Shown piece after piece: positions 5,616 through 8,150 of a stretch of 8,150 nt of DNA. The stretch's first letter is position 1; each line of letters begins with the position of its first letter. The notes under the pieces were generated by a model. That model was not told the DNA's origin. It saw only the letters and a program-made list of their open reading frames with translations, and did no database searches. The translations under genes and the position numbers were made by a program. Source of the stretch: Ilumatobacteraceae bacterium (GTDB lineage: Bacteria; Actinomycetota; Acidimicrobiia; Acidimicrobiales; Ilumatobacteraceae); the NCBI GenBank assembly GCA_021741795.1, contig JAIOXC010000060.1:1-8150 (forward strand), given 5' to 3'.

Positions 5616-6223
5616 TGCTCGCTGAACTCCTTGCGCACCCCGATGTCGAAGAGTCGAGCATTCTGCGCAGCAAGTTTGGTTTCATGGCCTTTCATGGCGG
5701 CGGCTTAGAAGAACAAACAGACGTGATAGCGCAGGCTGCAGCCGAACAATCAGGCGCTTCGTACTACGGCATTCACCAACCTGCGGCGCTCAAGTGGCAT
5801 ATTCCGTCACACCAAATTGATCCTGCACATTCATCAGTTCTTGCAACATTTTTGGATCACGTAGATGTCGTGATCACTATTCATGGCTATGGTCGCAAAG
5901 GTTTATTCACCACATTGTTGCTGGGTGGCCAAAACCGCACACTTGCCTCACATGTCGCCGGGCACCTACGCATCGCATTGCCTGCATACGAGATTGAAGA
6001 TGATCTAGCAAATATCCCATTTGACTTGGCTGGTCAACACGACAACAACCCGGTTAATCGCGTGCGCAATCGTGGAGTACAGATCGAGCTTCCACCACGC
6101 GTTCGCGGCTCGAGTCCACTGTGGTGGGACTGGGAAGGCCCACACCTCACCCCACATACGCAATCTCTGATCACAGGACTTGTGAGTTCAGTAAACACCT
6201 GGGATCACGAAACAACTAAATGA
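5615..6223 (+). CDS. Poly-gamma-glutamate hydrolase family protein (zinc peptidase-like)
   Basis: A 202-residue soluble protein with no signal peptide. Similarity is to the poly-gamma-glutamate hydrolase family (PF05908, the phage PghP / Bacillus YmaC group), which is related to M14-type zinc carboxypeptidases. Key features are MAFHGGGLEEQTDVIA (H27 and E32, metal ligands), VVITIHGYG (H90, third ligand), LLGGQN and the C-terminal NPVNRVRNRGVQIELPPRVR with E158 as candidate catalytic acid. ASYYGIHQP (48-56) also matches the family. The characterised phage enzyme cuts gamma-linked polyglutamate; the role of chromosomal copies in Actinobacteria is unknown to me. ATG 5615 overlaps the ccdA stop (TAATG), so it is likely translated by coupling and belongs to the redox operon, although no link between the activities is evident. 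The stop is separated by one base from the pdxH stop on the other strand. Confidence 0.82.
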   Translation: MLAELLAHPDVEESSILRSKFGFMAFHGGGLEEQTDVIAQAAAEQSGASYYGIHQPAALKWHIPSHQIDPAHSSVLATFLDHVDVVITIHGYGRKGLFTTLLLGGQNRTLASHVAGHLRIALPAYEIEDDLANIPFDLAGQHDNNPVNRVRNRGVQIELPPRVRGSSPLWWDWEGPHLTPHTQSLITGLVSSVNTWDHETTK

Positions 6224-6224
6224 T

Positions 6225-6869
6225 CTAGGGAGCGAGACGCTCAATGCTCCAAACGGCTGACTCAACTGTCGCTCTTGAGTACCTAAAACGATCATGTAAG
6301 CGGCTTGGTCGGCCTTGCCAAAACTCAAACGCAACAGGCTCTAATACCCAACCGCCCCACATGGGTGGACGAGGCACATCGGCACCTTCAAATTGCTTGC
6401 GATATTGCTCAAGTCGTTCGACCAACACCGAGCGATCGCTGATCACTTGTGATTGCGGTGAAGCCCATGCACCCAGCTGTGACTCGCGAGGTCGCGACGC
6501 AAAATACTCATCGCTTTGCGCTTCCGCTACTCGGCGCACCGAACCGCGCACACGCACTTGGCGATGCAAGTCGAGCCATGAAAAAACTGCTGACGCAACT
6601 GGGTGTGCTTCGAGTTGTGCACTTTTGTCGCTTGTGTAATTGGTGTAAAAAACCAAGCCACTTGCATCGACTTGGCGTGCAAGAACAATTCGGGCGTCGG
6701 GTATTCCGTCGGCGGCAATCGTCGCGACCGACATCGCATTCGGTTCTGCTACTCCGGCAGATGCGGCTTGTTCGTACCAAGTGTTCCATTGCACAAATGG
6801 ATCATCTTGTAAATCATTGCGATCAAGCCCTGCGGTTTCGTATTGAATGCGGCGATCCTGCAGTGACAT
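6225..6869 (-). CDS. pdxH: Pyridoxamine 5'-phosphate oxidase
   Basis: A 214-residue FMN-dependent flavoenzyme of the vitamin B6 salvage/biosynthesis pathway that oxidises pyridoxamine or pyridoxine 5'-phosphate to pyridoxal 5'-phosphate in the cytoplasm, normally as a homodimer. Landmarks in order: DPFVQWNTWYEQA (24-36), RIVLARQVD (60-68), GLVFYTNYTSDKSAQL (71-86), RQVRVRGSVRRV (103-114), SRPRESQLGAWASPQSQ (125-141), WGGWVLEP (171-178) and EFWQGRPSRLHDRFRY (182-197), ending in the classical W..ERLAP. In the first FMN segment the usual Lys of RxVLLK is Arg here, a conservative change. Start: ATG 6869 is preferred; a TTG three codons upstream (6878) is also in frame. No strong Shine-Dalgarno is visible. 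It lies 25 bases downstream of serS and probably shares its transcript. Confidence 0.96.
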   Translation of the reverse strand: MSLQDRRIQYETAGLDRNDLQDDPFVQWNTWYEQAASAGVAEPNAMSVATIAADGIPDARIVLARQVDASGLVFYTNYTSDKSAQLEAHPVASAVFSWLDLHRQVRVRGSVRRVAEAQSDEYFASRPRESQLGAWASPQSQVISDRSVLVERLEQYRKQFEGADVPRPPMWGGWVLEPVAFEFWQGRPSRLHDRFRYSRATVESAVWSIERLAP

Positions 6870-6875
6870 GACTAC

Positions 6876-6895
6876 CAATCAGTCAATCAGTCAGT
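6876..6895. repeat. Short tandem repeat between serS and pdxH
   Basis: caatcagt occurs twice in tandem (6876-6883 and 6884-6891), followed by a partial third copy, cagt (6892-6895). It fills nearly the whole gap between serS and pdxH and ends at the serS stop. Copy-number change would alter the spacing between the genes. It may be only replication slippage. Confidence 0.55.
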
Positions 6896-8150
6896 TATTT
6901 GGGTGAAATGCGCGTGATGCCGCGCATGTATGGGTGTAGCGCTTCGGGGATGATGACCGAGCCATCTTGCTGACGATTGTTTTCGATGATTGCCGCCCAC
7001 ACACGAGGGACCGCAAGAGCAGATGCATTTAATGTGTGCGTCATCTCGGTGCCCTTTTGGCCAGTGCGCTTAAAACGAATGTCGGCACGACGTGCTTGAT
7101 AATCGCTAAACCAACTAATCGAACTGACTTCGAGCCACGAATCCCCGCCCGGTACATACACCTCAACGTCAAAACTGCGGTGATGGCTTTGACCCAAATC
7201 TCCGGTACAGATTTCGATAATGCGATACGGCAAACCGAGTACTGCGATTGTTCCTTCAACGCGGCGAACGAGTTCTTGCAACATCTCGGGTGCTTGCTCG
7301 GGTGTTGTGACCGACAAGATTTCTACCTTGTCAAATTCGTGTGTACGCAACATGCCGCGTGTGTCGCGTCCAGCAGAGCCTGCCTCGCGGCGATAGCACG
7401 ATGTGTGCGCCATGTAACGCACAGGCAGCATTGCTTCGTCGAGCACTTCGCCGGCATGAATAGACGTCAGTGAAGACTCAGCGGTTGGAATACACCACAA
7501 GTCGTCGCGCTCAATTGCGTATGCATCATCGGCAAACTTTGGCAACTGGCCAGTTGCAGTGAGCGTTGCCGTGGTAACGAGAGATGGCGGACGGATTTCT
7601 TCGAATGCATCTGCGTTGCGGTCGAGTGCAAGTTGGCAGAGCGCGCGAGCCAAGGTTGCCCCTGCTCCGCGTTGCATCGTAAACATTGCGCCACTGATCT
7701 TGACGGCGCGCTCATTGTCGAGAATGCCCAAAGCAGTCGCTGTCTCCCAGTGAGGCACGCGCTGGTAGTCAGGAAACGACGTGGGCATATTGACAGGCCC
7801 AGTGATCGTTGGATTCTCGTGGTCGCCTGCACCGTCAACCGCGTCGGGATGTGGCGTATTTGGAATGCGCAGCAGTACATCGCGCAGAGATTCAGTGAGT
7901 TGATCGAACTCGACAACAAGTGCCTGTTCGGCATCACCCATCGCACGACTTTGGGCCATCAGAGCCTCGGCTGCATCGTTGTCACCCGATCGTCGAAGGG
8001 CACCAACTTGCTTCGAGAGGTCGTTCACTTTGGCGCGGGTTGTGTCGCGTTCGGTCGTAATATCACGCAATCTGGCGTCGAGAGTCTCGGCTTCTTGCAG
8101 CTGTACAAGAAGTTCGGGCTTATGTCGTCGCGCCAACAAAGCACGGACCA
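6895..8150 (-). CDS. serS: Seryl-tRNA synthetase (5' end beyond the window)
   Basis: A class II aminoacyl-tRNA synthetase that charges tRNA(Ser) (and tRNA(Sec)) with serine. About 418 residues are visible. The frame is open to the right edge (the codons before LLARRHKPELL read V-R-A), so only the first 15-20 residues, the usual start of the family, are missing. Counting from the TTG at 8139: the long N-terminal coiled coil that grips the tRNA variable arm spans about 10-90; IPTAESSLTS (217-226); motif 2, SCYRREAGSAGRDTRGMLRTHEFDKVE (247-273); GDLGQSHHRSFDVEVYVPG (313-331); SSISWFSDYQARR (339-351); motif 3, LNASALAVPRVWAAIIENN (370-388), then the closing IPEALHPYM. The serine-site loop reads SSISWFSDYQARR where many bacterial enzymes have SSCSNCTDFQARR. 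pdxH follows 25 bases downstream. Confidence 0.97.
   Translation of the reverse strand, partial: VRALLARRHKPELLVQLQEAETLDARLRDITTERDTTRAKVNDLSKQVGALRRSGDNDAAEALMAQSRAMGDAEQALVVEFDQLTESLRDVLLRIPNTPHPDAVDGAGDHENPTITGPVNMPTSFPDYQRVPHWETATALGILDNERAVKISGAMFTMQRGAGATLARALCQLALDRNADAFEEIRPPSLVTTATLTATGQLPKFADDAYAIERDDLWCIPTAESSLTSIHAGEVLDEAMLPVRYMAHTSCYRREAGSAGRDTRGMLRTHEFDKVEILSVTTPEQAPEMLQELVRRVEGTIAVLGLPYRIIEICTGDLGQSHHRSFDVEVYVPGGDSWLEVSSISWFSDYQARRADIRFKRTGQKGTEMTHTLNASALAVPRVWAAIIENNRQQDGSVIIPEALHPYMRGITRISPK

Noticed and set aside
7467..7946. Minus-strand 159-codon frame within serS
   Set aside because: It is a shifted reading of the serS coding strand; the serS frame carries all class II synthetase motifs without interruption.

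Overview
The window comes from an actinobacterium. A WhiB-family iron-sulfur regulator (a family confined to Actinobacteria and their phages) is intact here, next to an actinobacterial-type oligoribonuclease and a secreted protein with the Cys-pair N-terminal domain common in planktonic Actinobacteria. By eye the base composition is only moderately GC-rich, close to half. Moderate GC, short spacers, GTG/TTG starts and protein character suggest an aquatic member of the Acidimicrobiia (Ilumatobacteraceae-like). That placement is inference, not proven by the sequence.

Layout, left to right. (1) Plus strand: oligoribonuclease (orn) and a metallo-beta-lactamase-fold hydrolase, 8 bases apart. (2) Minus strand: a secreted protein with a degenerate M23/LytM-like domain, preceded on the same strand by a two-hotdog acyl-ACP thioesterase-like protein. 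(3) A leader of about 400 bases and then whiB7 on the plus strand. The WhiB7 assignment rests on the four cysteines, the GVWGG turn and the RPRGRP AT-hook. (4) A strong terminator, then a tightly packed redox operon: a TlpA/ResA-like membrane-anchored thioredoxin, a CcdA-type electron transporter and a poly-gamma-glutamate hydrolase-family protein, joined by 4-base and 1-base overlaps. (5) Minus strand: serS (5' end cut by the window edge) and pdxH, 25 bases apart. The hydrolase and pdxH stop codons face each other with one base between them.

The most interesting part is the whiB7 leader (3379-3781). It holds a textbook intrinsic terminator (3680-3709). A short reading frame ends 28 bases before it. 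A competing helix (3628-3682) has its 5' arm inside the last codons and stop of that short frame, and its 3' arm takes the start of the terminator stem. A 15-base perfect inverted repeat (3657-3671 with 3727-3741) brackets the terminator and competes for the same bases. This is the architecture expected of translation-coupled transcription attenuation. A ribosome finishing the short frame would block the competing helix and permit termination; a ribosome held upstream by a translation inhibitor would let the helix form and whiB7 be transcribed. Attenuation of whiB7/wblC is known in mycobacteria and Streptomyces; the particular three-strand design here is read directly from this sequence and I do not know of a description of it for this lineage.

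The rest is housekeeping: RNA end-degradation, tRNA charging, vitamin B6 salvage and thiol-disulfide exchange. There are no mobile elements, CRISPR arrays, rRNAs or tRNAs that I can support.
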